Shown: positions 23,624-36,218 of the stretch, piece after piece
Numbering within the stretch: position 1 is the stretch's first letter
Layout of the letters: every line of letters starts with the position of its first letter
Assembly: GCA_029990175.1 (NCBI GenBank)
Contig: JARKIP010000023.1
Location: forward strand, 25,687,501 to 25,751,500
Reading direction: 5' to 3'
DNA: 64,000 nucleotides
Source of the DNA: Petunia secreta
Lineage: Eukaryota; Streptophyta; Magnoliopsida; Solanales; Solanaceae
Position numbers and translations under genes: made by a program
The notes under the pieces: generated by a model
Told to the model about the DNA's origin: nothing
Databases searched by the model: none
What the model saw: only the letters and a program-made list of their open reading frames with translations

Positions 23624-26600
23624 TTTTCTTTTGCAGGCTGGAGTGAGATGGAACAACCCAAGCTGGATTCTTGATAGTGGGTGTTCCAGGCACATGACAG
23701 GAGATAGAAGAAACTTTCTCTCACTCGCAGCGTTTCAAGGGGGTAGTGTGGATTTTGGAGGAGGCAAGAGCAATGAAATTGTTGGTATTGGAAAAGTTGG
23801 GAGATCCCTCAATCATGCTATTGATAATGTACTCTGTGTGGATGGATTGAGGAACAACTATGTGATAGAGGAAACTCAGTGAGTTTCACATCTGTAGGTT
23901 GCACTGTGAAGAACCTGCATACTAGTGAAGTGATAATAGAAGGGAAACGAGCTAATAATGTGTACAAGGCTACATTAGGTTCTCTTCTTGAAACTAATTT
24001 TACTTGTCTGAATGTGCTGGAGAATGATAGTCAGTTGTGGCACAAGAGACTAGCACATGCAATCTTGACTCAACTGAATAAGTTGGTGTCAAAGGACCTG
24101 GTTCGTGGAATGCCAAGCAAGAGGTTCAATGACATCAAGATTTGTGATGCTTGTGTGAGGGGGAAACATGTAAGATCTTCATTCAAGTCAAAGAAAGTGG
24201 TTAGTACTTCTAAACCACTTGAGCTGGTTCACATGGATTTGTGTGGACCAATGAGGGTAAGGAGCAGAGGAGGTAAGAGATTCGTAATGGTAATAGTTGA
24301 TGACTACTCCAGATACACATGGACCATGTTCCTCAGGTCTAAAGATGAAGCATATGATATGTTCGAGGACTGGGTCAGAGTCAATCAGAAGAAACTGGGG
24401 CTTCAACTTGTGAGTATAAGGTCCGACCATGGTACAGAATTTGAGAATGCTAAGTTTGCTGAATATTGTAACAAACATGGTGTGGATCACAACATCTCTG
24501 CACCAAAGACCCCTCAGTAGAATGGTGTAGTTGAAAGGAAGAACAGGTCCTTGGAGGACATGGCTAGAGCAATGTTGCTATCAAGCGGTTTATCAAAGAA
24601 CTTTTGGGCTGAAGCAGTCAACACAGCTTGCTACCTGCTGAATCGATGTTCTATCCGTCCTTTTCCAGAGAAAACTCCCTATGATCTGATCAGAGGTAGG
24701 AAACCTAATATTGCACATCTCAGAGCTTTTGGGTGCAAGTGTTTCGTGCACAACGATGGGAAAGAACCTCTAGGGAAGTTTGATGCTAGAAGTGATGAAG
24801 CCATCTTATTAGGATATTCTTCACAAAGTAAAGCTTATAAAGTGTTTAACAAGAGGACCTTGACTGTAGAAGAAAGTGTTCATGTGGTATTTGATGAATC
24901 TGAAAGTGTTACAAGCAGACAAGAAGATGACGATCAGGAGATTGGTCTTGCAAGAGATGAACCTACTGAAGACCCTGAGAATTTGAATGGAGTTAAAAGT
25001 GATCAGGATGATAAGGATCAAACTCAGGGGGAACTAGAAGGCAATCAGATAGGGGGAACTGAAGAGCAAGATGAAGAAGAATTAGATGGCTCAGATCCTC
25101 CTGGAAACGACACTCAGCAGATTCAGTCTAAACCTTGGAGATATCAAAGTTCTCATCCACTGGAGAACCTCATGTCTGATCTAAACACAGGTGTTGTTAC
25201 CAGAAGAGCTTTGAAGAACTTCTGTGCATTCTTTGCGTTTCTGTCCTCAATAGTACCAAAGAATGTACGAGAAGCACTTGAGGATCCAGACTGGGTGATT
25301 GCGATGCAAGAGGAACTTTATCAGTTTGAACGAAGTAAGGTATGGCACCTGGTCCCTCGACCAATGGACAGGTCCATCATTGGTACTAAATGGGTATTTA
25401 GAAACAAACTGGATGAGCATAGCATAGTGACAAGGAACAAGGCAAGATTGGTGGTTCAAGGTTATAGTCAAGAAGAAGGAATCGATTATAATGAAACCTT
25501 TGCACCTGTTGCAAGAATGGAGGCCATTAGGATGCTTATTGCTTTTGCAGCTTACATGGAGTTTAAGCTGTACCAGATGGATGTGAAGAGTGCATTCCTT
25601 AATGGTTACTTGAATGAAGAGGTGTATGTGGTTCAACCACATGGCTTTGAAAGTACAGAATTTCCTGATCATGTCTACAAACTTGACAAGGCATTGTATG
25701 GGTTAAAACAGGCTCCTACGGCTTGGTATGAAAGGTTGTCTGGGTTCTTATTGAAGAATGGATTTACAAGAGGTAAAATAAACAATAATTTGTTTTTAAG
25801 GAAGAAAGCCAAGTACCTGTTGATTGTTCAAGTATATGTAGACGACATCATCTTTGGTGCTACAAATGAGAACCTTTCCAAGGAGTTCGCCGACCTGATG
25901 GGAAGTGAATTTGAAATGAGTATGATGGGTGAGTTAAATTTCTTCTTAGGCTTACAAATCAAGCAATCTCAGGAAGGCACAATGATCCATCAGCAGAAGT
26001 ACATCAAAGAGCTGTTAAGGAAGTATGATATGAAGTCTGCTAAGAATATGAACACACCCATTGCTCCTGGAACGAAGATAGATCTGGGTGAAATTGGTGC
26101 TTCCATTGATGAAACTAAGTACAGAGGAATGATTGGTTCTTTGATGAAATTGGTGCTTCCAATGATCCATCGTCCAGATATTTTTTATAGTGTAGGGTTG
26201 TGTGCAAAGTTCCAGTCAAAACCAAAGGAGTCACACTTAACTACAGTCAAGAGAATCTTGAGATATTTGAAAGGAACTCAAGATCTTGGTTTATGGTACC
26301 CAAATGGCGGAAGTTTTGATCTAATTGGGTATGCAGATGCTGACTATGCTGGTCACTTAGTTTATAGGAAAAGTACATCTGGGATGACACACTTCCTAGG
26401 TCCTTGTTTAGTTTCATGGGCTACAAAGAAACAGAATTCAGTGGCATTATCCATAGTTGAAGCTGAATATGTAGCAGCTGCTTTATGTTGTTCACAGTTA
26501 TTATGGATCAAGCAGCAGCTGGAGTACTTTGGAATCGAGTGTGGACCAGTTCTAATCTTTTGTGACAATACCAGTGCAGTCAATATTGCCAAGAACCCGG

Positions 26601-26788
26601 TCCAGTATAAGAGAACAAAGCACATTGATATTAGGCATCACTTTCTAAGGGACAATGTTGAGAAAGGCCTAATTACTATGAACTTTTGCAGGACTGAGGA
26701 CCAAATTGCTGATATCTTCACTAAGGCATTGAACAGGGTACAATTCGAAAAGAACAGGCTTGAGCTAGGGATGACCAAGATACAGTGA
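23624..26788 (+). pseudogene. Pol of copia element G: protease, integrase, RT, RNase H
   Basis: Polyprotein that copies the RNA and inserts the cDNA. The protease has WILDSGCSRHMTGD with the catalytic D-S-G at 23673-23681. A short deletion near 23855 shifts the frame and removes the segment before CDRGNSVSF. The integrase zinc finger (LWHKRLAH...CDACVRGKH) lies at about 24035-24165, followed by ELVHMDLCGPM, VDDYSRYTW and SDHGTEFEN. A TAG at 24518-24520 sits inside the integrase core right after TPQ; the same frame continues with NGVVERKN. RT shows LYQMDVKSAFLNG, YGLKQAP and the catalytic YVDD at 25835-25846. RNase H shows YADADYAGH and SIVEAEYVAA. The catalytic residues visible are kept, so this copy is recently disabled. 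Confidence 0.93.
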
Positions 26789-27305
26789 ACGAAGCAGCAC
26801 CTGGTTCTCCCAATGATTGGCTACTGAAGTTTTCTTGTTTTTTTTCATTGCTCAACTTTGCTTAGTTGACTCTAATATGAAAACTTAATTGTTTTGCTTG
26901 CTAACCTGTTTGGAACCTGTTTTCATTACTTAGATACTGGCAAATTTTTGAAATCCAGGATATAATTGAAGAAACTGGTGCATGGACATTCAGGTACACA
27001 TTCTATATCACTTACTGAATATAACTTTGTCTTACGTGGCCTAATCTGTTACCAATCACCCTTACTTGGCGCCGGATTAGTGTAGAACTTTTAAAATTCA
27101 AATTCTTTGAACCTTGATGGCATCAGCTCCTATGTGCAATAAGTTGTAGCAGCTTTTTCCAATCCCATCAACCCATTGCTCTTCCCGATAAACCTAAACC
27201 CGTCTCTATTCCACTACTTGATCATAGACATTGTTTCTATCGACTGAAAATTTTAATCTCTCTCAAAATATTTTCTCTCTCTAAAACACAAACCTCTGAA
27301 AAACA

Positions 27306-29256
27306 ATGTCGACCAGTTCCAAAATAGATTCTCAACTCTCTTCTCCAAAACTCAAATTATCTAAACTAAATCAAAAGGCAAAGCAACTAGCCGCGAGTCG
27401 TTCCGTGGCTATGGCGAGGAAGTTTGCAAAATTGAGACCGAAGAAGTTGTTGGAGGAAGCAACTACTAAGGGGGAAAGTATTCCAGAAACTGGTACGGAG
27501 GAAGTGATCTTTGACGCGACTCAAGAAATCATCCATGAAACTGAAAAGGTAAACCCTAGTTCTCCTACTGGTACTGTAGTTGTCGATACTAGTGTACCCT
27601 CTATGCCTGTAGATTTAGAAGAACAAGTTGACAATGAAGTAGGAGATAAGGAGGAGGTAGTTGTAGAAAATCTTGAAAAAGTTGTCGAAACGGAGGTTGT
27701 TGCTGTTGTCGCTAAAGAAGCTGAGAACATAGTTGAGGAACCTGTTCCTGAGACAGTTTACTGTTAGTGGCAAAGGAGAAAGAAAATCTGCTGAACCTGC
27801 TAAGGAACCTGAGAAAGAACCTGGTTCGTTCTCTGGTTCTGTAGCTGGTGATGACGCAGATCTGAGAGATATTGAGGATTATGTGGAAGAGAATGTAGAA
27901 GGTGTAGGCTTTACTGAGCCTTTGGATGTTGAGTTTCTTGAGGCCAATCCTACTCCTCAAGCTAGTGAAAGTTCCTCTAGTGAGACTGATGTTGTGGTGG
28001 TGGAGGAACAGAGGAGGTTGGGGAAAAGGCCTGTGGTGCAGGAACAAAAACAAACGGTGAAGAAACGAAGGTTAGTGAAGGGAGGAGAATTTAGTTCGAA
28101 AATGGGTAGTTCTGGAGATGCAGAGGGGATGGTAAAAAGTAGTAGAAAAACAGGAAGTCATGTGAGAAGACCTGCAACTCGTGGCTCTGTGAGAGAGCAG
28201 CAGGAGAGGATTGTGGAGGAACCTGAGGTTCGTAGGAGAGGTTCCAAATCAAAGCTGGTGATTGGAGATGATAAAGAAGACAAGAAGATGAGGGTTGCCT
28301 ACTTTAGAGGTCTACCAATGGTGAAGGGTAAAATTCTAACTGACCTGGAGCTAGAGGGTATGACTCAACTTGGTACTAAGTTGAGAGCTCAAGGTTGGTT
28401 GAACCTGTTCAGTGATCGTGCTAGACAGCTGAGGGAGCAAGAGGTTCGAGAATTTTATTCCAATTGCACCATGAGTGAAGGTATTGTGACAACCATAGTC
28501 AAGGGGCTGGTAATCCAGTTTGATAGTATGGAACTGGGTGAGATTTTGGGTGTTCCCTCTCAGTGCTACAACGAGTACATGAGGAACTCATGGCCGGCTA
28601 GAGAAGATGGTGTGTCTGCTTTAGAGGTAACCCGGAAATTTGCAGGGAGACCTAGATTGGCAAGGGCTACACAAGTTTAGAAGAAGGCAATGCAACCCTT
28701 CTACCAGTTGCTCTTTGAATTTGTGCTGAAGAACCTGTTGTAGAGGTCAGAAAGGAGGAGTGAGGCCAACTTTCTAGATATGACCTATATGGACCTGCTA
28801 GATCGAGAGGTTCGTACTACTCTGCTGAATTAATGATCAAGCACATTGGTAGAGTAGCTGATAATGGGGTTAGGCAAACATGCACTGGTCTATGGGTTTC
28901 TTCTAGGAAAGGTATTTGATTTCTTTGGGGTGCCTGTTGGTAAGTGGACTGAGCCAAACCACAATGATTTGTTTGGAAGGAACATACTAAAGTCATGTGA
29001 CTATGTGTTGGATGGTAAACCTGTTGATGAACCAGAGCATGTGGAGGATGATGCTGAGGAAAGGAGGAACAACATAGTAGACAGGAGAATTGAGGGGTTC
29101 AGGAGGCAGCTTGAAAGGCAAAATGATGAGCTGGCCTGGATGAATGCTAAAAACACAAGGCTGGATGCAGAACTGGAGCGTGAAAGAGAAGGAAACTCGC
29201 GTCGCCTCGCATTGTTGCTTGCTCACTTTAACATCCCTGATATTCCCCAATTCTGA
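27306..29256 (+). pseudogene. Extra 3' ORF of the Sirevirus ("envelope-like"), broken
   Basis: An ORF lying after pol, as in Sireviruses, and often called envelope-like. The N-terminal part (27306-27767) is Lys/Ser-rich and then very acidic and Val/Glu-rich. A frameshift near 27750 leads to a basic region (RLGKRPVVQEQ, GKRPVVQ, KKRRLVK, GSKSKLVIGDDKEDK) and a conserved block (MRVAYFRGLPMVKGKI, SNCTMSEGIVTTIVKG, FDSMELGEILGVPS) to 28680. In-frame stops lie at 28678, 28741 and 28831-28836. The last part (28864-29256) has HALVYGFLLGKVFDFFGVPV and ends in a coiled coil. I see no signal peptide or convincing membrane anchor here, so an envelope function is not supported by this sequence. Confidence 0.8.
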
Positions 29257-29681
29257 ACCAGTTCCATTCCCTAGTTCCCTCCTGGTTCTTTTTATTTGGC
29301 CTGTTTTTAAGACAAACTTATATTTTGGTTTGTAATATTTGAATGCTGCCTTGGATGTTTAAGTCGGTTTGGCACTTTTTGTTGTTATAAATATCCTATC
29401 TGCTTGTATTTATTGTCTGAAACAGGTTCCTGACGTTTAAAGATTGGCTTGCTTCCTTTGGCACTAGAGTCAACTAGACTTAATTTCAGTTGAGCAGGTT
29501 CTAACAACTGTGAAATTTTTCGATGATGCCAAAAGGGGGAAGTTAGATGTTGATTAGTTCATTGTATGTTTGTGACCTATTTTCGCCTAGCTGTTATTAT
29601 CCTGGTTCGTGGTTAGTGTTTGATTTTTACAGGTTCTTGAGCGTATAAACCCTCGGTGAGACTACATGGTTTGTCATCATC
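29257..29681 (+). other. 3' untranslated region of element G
   Basis: Non-coding sequence between the extra ORF and the polypurine tract. It repeats short AGGTTC / CTGGTTC words; no gene was seen. Confidence 0.6.
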
Positions 29682-29693
29682 AGAAAGGGGGAA
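29682..29693 (+). promoter_or_regulatory. Polypurine tract of element G
   Basis: AGAAAGGGGGAA directly before the 3' LTR (two T follow, then TGTTGAAGG). It primes plus-strand synthesis. Confidence 0.88.
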
Positions 29694-29695
29694 TT

Positions 29696-30645
29696 TGTTG
29701 AAGGATGAGTTTTAAAGATGGCAAAGGACCTGGTGCTAAGTGGACCACAAAAAGGTTCACAGTCGAAGTGAGAAGGTCAGCTGTTCAAGCGAGATATTCA
29801 AGTCAGAGCTAAAGAAGGAAAGAAGAGAACAGCTGGAGTCAAAGTTCCAATCCTACCGGAAGTAGAAGAAGCTAGAAGCGGTGCTGAGAAGGATGCGGTT
29901 CGTAAACGATACTGGATTGGAACATAAGGCAAAGTAACTTAGGTTTTAAATAAGGAAATATGGGTAACCTTGTTTAAACTGATTTCAAAGAGGAAAAGGA
30001 TTCCTAAACTTAGTTGGATCCGGCTAAGTCTAGTTCCTATATATACAAGTTAATTTGACCAGAATCGGGACGCACAAAAGACATCTCAACAGAGCATATC
30101 AAGTATAATCGGATCGTGGGAAGCTTTGTGTGCAAGAAAAAAGACTGAGCAGCAGAACCTTCTGAAGGAGCAGTTTCATAGTTAAGTCAGTTGTTTTAGT
30201 TTCTTTGTTATAGGCTATTGAGTTGTAATCTAATCTCTTGTTTAGAAGCATTAAGTAGAGATTACTTTTTGAGGTTAAGTAGAGGTAACCTTACCAGCTA
30301 AAGTGTGGCTTGGAAAGTTCTAGGTACTAGGGGGTTCTAGTTCCTTGATTACATTACGTTGTAGTCTAAAACTTGCTCGGGTTTTCCTTTAGAGGAAGAG
30401 TTGAAATCCCAAGAGGTTGGGTCGTGGTTTTTTATCCCTTGAGCAAGGATTTTTCCACGTAAAAATCTCCGTGTTCTTTACGTTTCCGCAATTTGTGTAG
30501 TTTCAGAGATAGGTGAAACTTGCAAGGAACCTGGTTCTTGTGAGTTAGGCGCAGAAAGTTAAAAGCAAGTTTTAGGTTTTAAAAATCGGGTAGGGATACT
30601 ATTAACCCCCCTCTAGTGTCTTACGAAGGTGCACCAAGTGCAACA
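29696..30645 (+). repeat. 3' LTR of copia element G
   Basis: 950 bp, TGTTGAAGGATGAG...GTGCAACA. It pairs with the 5' LTR along its full length and is followed by the target duplication GTTAG at 30646-30650. Confidence 0.93.
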
Positions 30646-30650
30646 GTTAG

Positions 30651-31930
30651 CATCAAGATAAAATGCATTCCGGGAGGATTGCAATTGTTACATATCGATC
30701 TTCTCAAATTTAGTCTAGGGAAAGCACCCCTCATTTTCACGTAGACGTTCTTGATTGAGTAAGTCTGCATCCTTTTCTACATAACCAGCTGCTTTCTACA
30801 TAACCAGACTTGATGTGCCTTTGGTTCCAAGACATGCTTTCTTTTAATGTAGTATGTATCCGTCCATAGTATCCACAACTTGTCTTTCTTCACTCAAACT
30901 CCATTGTAGTTTTCTGACAATTGCTATATTCCAAGTTTGAAACTCCAACAAAATAAGTCACTTGTTGGAATATGACAAGCTATTGATGCTTTTTGGGATG
31001 TTTTTATATGACAAGACAACATGAACTTTCTAGTTTCTACATATAACATCAATTTCTAGAATGAATTTCTTTTGCAATATAAAAATCTGGGACCATAATT
31101 ATTGTATTGCAAAGAGAACACTCTTGATACCTTAATGGTTACTTCCCTTACATAACGCCCAGAATATTTAGGATATCTTGCTGGACATGGTTAATCCATC
31201 CCCCCCCCCCCCCCCCAGCCACCTCAAAAAAATAAAGAGTTTTATTCCGTATTTTCTTGCAAGCCTGAGGCCTTAGAGTATTCTTTAAAACAGTAATATA
31301 ACATTTACACATACTCAACTTCACCTCTTCTAAAAAGAAAAAGATCATCTATAAAGCTCAATTGAATGAAATTAAGCTTCTCACACCTACAATGGAAGTT
31401 TAAGTGGATTCCCTATTAGTTGGTTCAATAGTCTAGTTATGTACTCCATTACTTACACAAACAAAATGGGAGATACGCAATCCCCTTGTCTCAGTCATTT
31501 CTTGTTGGAAAAGGAGTAGATGGTTTACCCTTCCTTGAACAACGACTGATTGAATACTATCCACTAACATGTCGATTACTGTTTGTAACCTGCTAGTTAA
31601 GATCTTGGATATAATTTTATATAAAATAGCGCAACAGAGATTAGTCTAAACTTAGAAACCCTAGATGGATTTTTTATTTTAGGGATCAAAGTTTCAGTGA
31701 TGCAGTTGATAGGTCCATATAGCTAACTTTATCAGAAGAAGTGTAATCATCAATTGTATCTTCTCTAATGACAGTACCAAACATTTAGTCCATCACATCC
31801 AGGCGCTCCGGAGTCGCTTATTTCCTTTAATTCATTCTAAACTTCTATGCTTGTTATTGGGTTGATGAGAATTACTTGATCTTCCTTGTTAGCACTTTGC
31901 TGCTTCGGAATGCTAGTCTACATCCTTTGG
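30651..31930 (-). pseudogene. LINE reverse transcriptase fragment, right half of the LINE split by element G
   Basis: Minus strand. ELKEISDSGAPGCDGLN lies near 31850-31800, TETLIPKIKNPSRVSKFRLI near 31700-31640 and LRQGDCVSPILFV near 31490-31450, followed by VMEYITRLLNQLIGNPLKL: the palm region of an L1 ORF2. Stops and frame breaks are frequent. The run of 17 C at 31200-31216 lies in its decayed C-terminal part. Confidence 0.82.
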
Positions 31931-32215
31931 AGAGATAAAATAAGTTGTGATTTCAACAAGGACAGATTCATAATGATATGAGTTGCAGGGAGATTGCTAT
32001 ACATTTGCACATTAGAGGATCTATGTTTGCTAAATGGAAGACTATACTGGACTCTCTTGGATACATAATGTATTAATCTGAATATTTGTTATTACTAGTC
32101 TAGTTTTCCTAGTAGTACTGATAGCCAGTGTCAATTATATTAGATTATAGCAAGTCAGCTTCTGTCTTGTTTTATAAGTCCCCTTTTTTGGTGTAAATAA
32201 AATTTATTTTCAACC
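31931..32215 (+). pseudogene. Plus-strand LINE 3' end
   Basis: Reads REIAIHLHIRGSMFAKWKTI followed by LDSLGYIMY and a stop (about 31990-32072), the usual C-terminus of plant L1 ORF2. A short 3' UTR with AATAAA near 32195 follows. It is the same type of tail as the fragment at 12960-13331. Confidence 0.65.
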
Positions 32216-32269
32216 AAAAAACAAACTATAAGCTTGTTTAGCCTTCGCTTTTGCTTTGTAGAGAATCCA

Positions 32270-33300
32270 TTCAGTGTTTGGACTCCAGATACCTCAGGTG
32301 GGTCCTTGCATCTTTAGCAACTGCATGATTCTGTTCCATAGATTCCTATCAATGTCATAGGCAAGGAAAAAATGCTCATGTGTTTCTGCACAATTATCAA
32401 ACATGAAACTATTAGGTGTCACTTGAATACCCCATTTGATTAGCCTGTCAGCCGTTAGTAATTTCCCTTGTATCTTCATCCACATGGTAAACACTGCTTA
32501 GCCTAGCTTTAGTTTTGAACATTAAAAATCTCCATGGAACTTTGGTAATGGTCTCAGCATTTGATGGTACAATTGTTTAATCTGGCTTCTATTTTGTTTT
32601 CTGTCCTGCTATATTTGTTCCACCAAACTTCTTGCTTCTATTATCTTCTTTACTATTTAGCTGGCTTGGCTTGGAACAGCATGTGAACCAATGATTTCCC
32701 TTTCACATAATATGCACAAATCAACCTTATCCTCTTTTTATCCTCTTTATGTGATACATCCCAGTAGCTTTTTGTTAATGCTACTTTAGGATAGTTCATT
32801 TTCTCCTAAGCTACTAAGGACCTTCTAGTGATCTCATTAGTTCTTGACCACACATAACTTCTACAATAGGCCTCTATAATCATCAGAAAATTAGCACGGA
32901 ATTTAAAAAGTTGTGCCAAATAAGATTGAAATCCAAATACCATAGTCCTCACAAGTTGAATCCTTCCTGCATAGGAGAGCTTTTTTGCAGTCCATGAGGA
33001 TATCTTCTCTACAATATTTTCAATTAATGGTTTCCATTGTCCTAAAGCCAGCTTTTACTAGCTAGAGGAACCCCCAAATATCTGAAAGGCATCTACATAC
33101 CCAGGTGCATATCCTAGTTGCTGTAGAATTTCCTGTTGCTCCTCTTTGCTTAAACCACCAAAATATACATTGTTTTTTGCGATATTTTCCTTAAACCCTG
33201 AAGCTGCTGCAAATTTGGTGAAGCATTCATGTGGCTTCTTTACTGAATTCAAATTCCCTTTAGCAAACATCAAGAGACCCTTTCTAACACTTGGTTTAGA
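32270..33300 (-). pseudogene. LINE fragment: RT thumb to zf-RVT
   Basis: Minus strand. GNLNSVKKPHECFTKFAAAS and NNVYFGGLSKEEQQEILQQL lie at 33260-33090. MFTMWMKIQGKLLTADRLIK then CAETHEHFFLAYD, a degraded zf-RVT, lie at 32494-32330. It is a separate copy from the LINE at 30651-31930, because the same C-terminal region occurs in both. Confidence 0.82.
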
Positions 33301-33652
33301 AAGATCAGTAGGCCCTCTTTAGATTGTTTAGGCTTTTCTTTATCTACCCTTGCATGTTTATCTTTAGTCACCCCTCTTGAGCCTTATTTCATTTTATTGG
33401 TAGCCGGTATTGAGAAAATTATAATCTTAGGCTTTTTACTCATTTAACAAACCCTTATCTTCTTTACTTACTTTTAATTACTTCTTAGTTTTTTAATTTA
33501 TTCGTCTAATCTTAACATTATTTGGTTTTAGGAATTGTTTAATTTGATTATTTAGCAAATTAAATAGTTATAACTTAACGTTAAGCTTTCTGACCAATTC
33601 GACTCTAGAGTCAACTAAAATATATATATAATCCACCGCTTATCCGATGTTC
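33301..33652. other. AT-rich spacer before element F
   Basis: No gene seen. It may include decayed LINE sequence, and has a short (TA) run near 33620. Confidence 0.4.
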
Positions 33653-36001
33653 TGAAACGACTTTGGTTAGTCGTATCAAGAGTTAGGACTTTGATTGGCA
33701 AGTCGACAATCTTAAAATCTGCATAAGATCCATTTGGACATGTCAACAAAACATGAGCTAAATCGCATCTCGTTTCGTAGGTTTTGGAAGATGATTTATA
33801 TTTCTAGTGTCGGTAAAGTTGAAAAGAGGTTTTTGAGCACAAATTCAGTAAATGAGCTACCATTCGAAATCTAAAATCGTCATTACGTTTGTATGGTCAT
33901 TTTTTACTTATGTAACATTTGGAAGTGAGTCCAAGGCCGTTGGTATACTTTTTGCAAAAGTTCTGAGAGTTGAAAATTAACCTCTTTCTGTTTGACCCTC
34001 AACTTATGATTTGAGAATCCAATTCGAGTTCTCTTTCTGTGAGTAGGTCATATAAGTGTTATATAACTTGCATGCAATGTTTAGGGTGAGTCCGAGCTTC
34101 ATAGGATCCCATTTGGATCCAAACTATAGCACCAGCTGATGTTGGGGCACTTCATGGCACCTTGCCTGCATAATCGCGCTAAGCTGAGCATGACATTGGT
34201 GGTTTTTGTATCTCTTCTGCGAAACTGTGTTGGGGCAGTCATGACCATGCTTCACCAGGTTGCATAGGTGACACTGCACGCACGGTAACGCTTCCTAGGG
34301 GTATAAAAAGACCCATGTGTCGGCTGTTTCCATTTGCAAGCCAATTCTATCCATTTCAAGTCAGTTAGGAGCAGATTCTTGGCACCAAGTCATTGATATT
34401 GTTCGGGTGTCGATCCTATATCTTTCAATTGTGTTAATTCATGTTTATGGAGTTATATTTTCATGAATTTAGCTAAGGTATGTCTGGTTTGAACCCTAAA
34501 ATTATGAAATTAGGGAATTGAGCCAAATTGGACTCAAATATGTTATCCAATGGTATATTTGGATCTGTGGGAACTGTGAGGAGTCCGCAAATGTATTATT
34601 TAGGGGCGATCTGCTGAGCCAGGCCCAAGGGTAATTTCATAATTTCCTTCCTTCTCCGGCTAATAGCTAAATTATCTATTCTGTGAGCACTTATATGTGT
34701 GGCTTATCTTCTTTGGCTATGAGGAAGGTGGTTTCAAGAGGCGTTGGAAAGAAGAAGAGCTCATTCCCGATTGGGCCTTAGACTAGAGGTAAGTATTTTC
34801 ATCCTATTCATTTACGGCCTTTGGCCTTATGGATGTTCTATTCAGACGTTCTTCGTGAGTAGCTGTTGTTAAGGCGTACTTACTATGTCGAAGCTTTGTG
34901 TATAATTTTACATTTATTGTTAAATCTTGGTTTGGTGATTACCGTGGAAATAGGAGTATAGTACTCCAGCTTGTGAGCTTGATATATTTTGATTGCCTTG
35001 CATATGTTTTGTGATGTATTATACTTACTGACAAGCTTAGAATAAGAGAGTTACAGTCGCTATGAATATATATGGAGAATCTATAAGCATCAGGTTATGT
35101 CAAGAACGCAGAGGTTCAAGGTTGGTATTGAATATCGATTTAAGAATTTCTTTTTGTGTGCTTATATATGTTATATGTGGCTTGGTTATTGTATTTGTTG
35201 ACAAGATAAGACGGTCAGGTCGTACGCCGCGACATTATGACTTAGGGATCGGGCTGTATGTCGCAGTATTCAAAGTTGATATAGGATTAGGTTGCCGCAG
35301 CATTATGAGTATCTAGATTGGGTTGTTCGACGCAACCTCATAGTTAATCGGACTTGTTTTTATGTTGAAAAAAAATATGTACATATGATTGTGATAATTG
35401 TTTGTTCCGTATATAACTTGATTGCTTTGTATGTAGCTTCAAGGTGTGCTGGTTGCGGGATATAAGCACGGATTCTGTATTTACTGCTAATTAGTTGTAT
35501 ATCTCTTTTTTTTCTTCCCAACTAGCTTATCTATTTCTATAAAGTAGCTAGATAGCCCAAACTTACGGAGTCCTTTCGAATCACTCCTTCATTTCTTGCC
35601 ATGTCTTTTCGTTTTGGCAGGTTTAACTCCAAGACCGATTTCGTGACGTGATTGAGGAGTGAAGACATGATCAACTGCCAGGGTAAGCAATCTTTTGTCT
35701 GTGATAGCCACCAGTTTAAGTTCTCTTGTATTTGATATATTTTGCTCGCTCATTCGGGAGGTGTGTGTATTCTTTTGTACTTTTAGATGTTTGGGCTGGA
35801 TAGCCCTAAACCTAGTGTATTAGGTAGACATTTGTAATTTCTTTTGTACAACTCATATGGTTATATTTCTTTGAGTCTTGTTTCTTATCTAAAGTTAGTC
35901 GTATATTTATTTTGTTAATTTAGTTTAACAGAGTTTATCTGATGGGTATAGGGGAGGATGTCGGGTACCCGCACAGCTAGCTAGAAATCCGGGTCATGTT
36001 A
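33653..36001 (+). repeat. 5' LTR of element F
   Basis: TGAAACGACTTTGG to GGGTCATGTTA, about 2349 bp. Donor-like AGAGGTAAGT is at 34785-34794, and acceptor-like CGTTTTGGCAG ends at 35620. CCAGGGTAAGC and TTTTGTACTTTTAG follow. A degenerate 35-bp array lies at about 35214-35336. The terminal dinucleotide CA has become TA. Confidence 0.85.
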
Positions 36002-36003
36002 AA

Positions 36004-36018
36004 TGATATTAGAACCCA
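36004..36018 (+). promoter_or_regulatory. Decayed primer binding site of element F
   Basis: TGATATTAGAACCCA at the position where element I has TGGTATCAGAGCCCA. All changes are G-to-A or C-to-T, the pattern left by deamination of methylated cytosines. Confidence 0.7.
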
Positions 36019-36218
36019 ATTTAAAGTTTACCTAGACTAAGACAGTGTCCATTAGAGTCTCGCTGGTAGGTACTATGACGTGTGTACTTATCTATGAGAG
36101 GCTATGATGACATTTAGGAAGTTTCCCTACATTCCTTCTTAATCGTGCTTTTTCTTCTTGTTGGAAATTAAATCTTCTTCTTTAACATCCTCGTAATCAT
36201 GGTAAAGACTTGTTAGAT

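Larger units (their letters stand above)
20671..30645 (+). mobile_element. Ty1/copia element G, Sirevirus type, near complete
   Basis: A 9975-bp element with LTRs TGTTGAAGG...CAACA, a tRNA-iMet primer site, gag, pol in copia order (protease, integrase, RT, RNase H), a further ORF between pol and the 3' LTR, and a polypurine tract. It is bounded by a perfect 5-bp target duplication GTTAG (20666-20670 and 30646-30650). The extra ORF and a long coiled-coil Gag with two zinc knuckles mark the Sirevirus/Maximus lineage. Several stops and frameshifts make this copy inactive. It interrupts a LINE. Confidence 0.93.

Noticed and set aside
23622..23636. TTTTCTTTTGCAG as a splice acceptor joining gag to pol in the copia element
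   Set aside because: No donor was found upstream and the two frames differ by one position just before it, so a small indel at the gag-protease junction is simpler.
27306..29256. A true envelope glycoprotein
   Set aside because: No signal peptide, cysteine-rich ectodomain or convincing membrane anchor. The name envelope-like comes only from the gene's position in Sireviruses.
31200..31216. Run of 17 C as a functional G-quadruplex or regulatory site
   Set aside because: A single homopolymer run within decayed LINE sequence; slippage or a sequencing artefact is more likely. The 12-C run at 21583-21594 is treated the same way.
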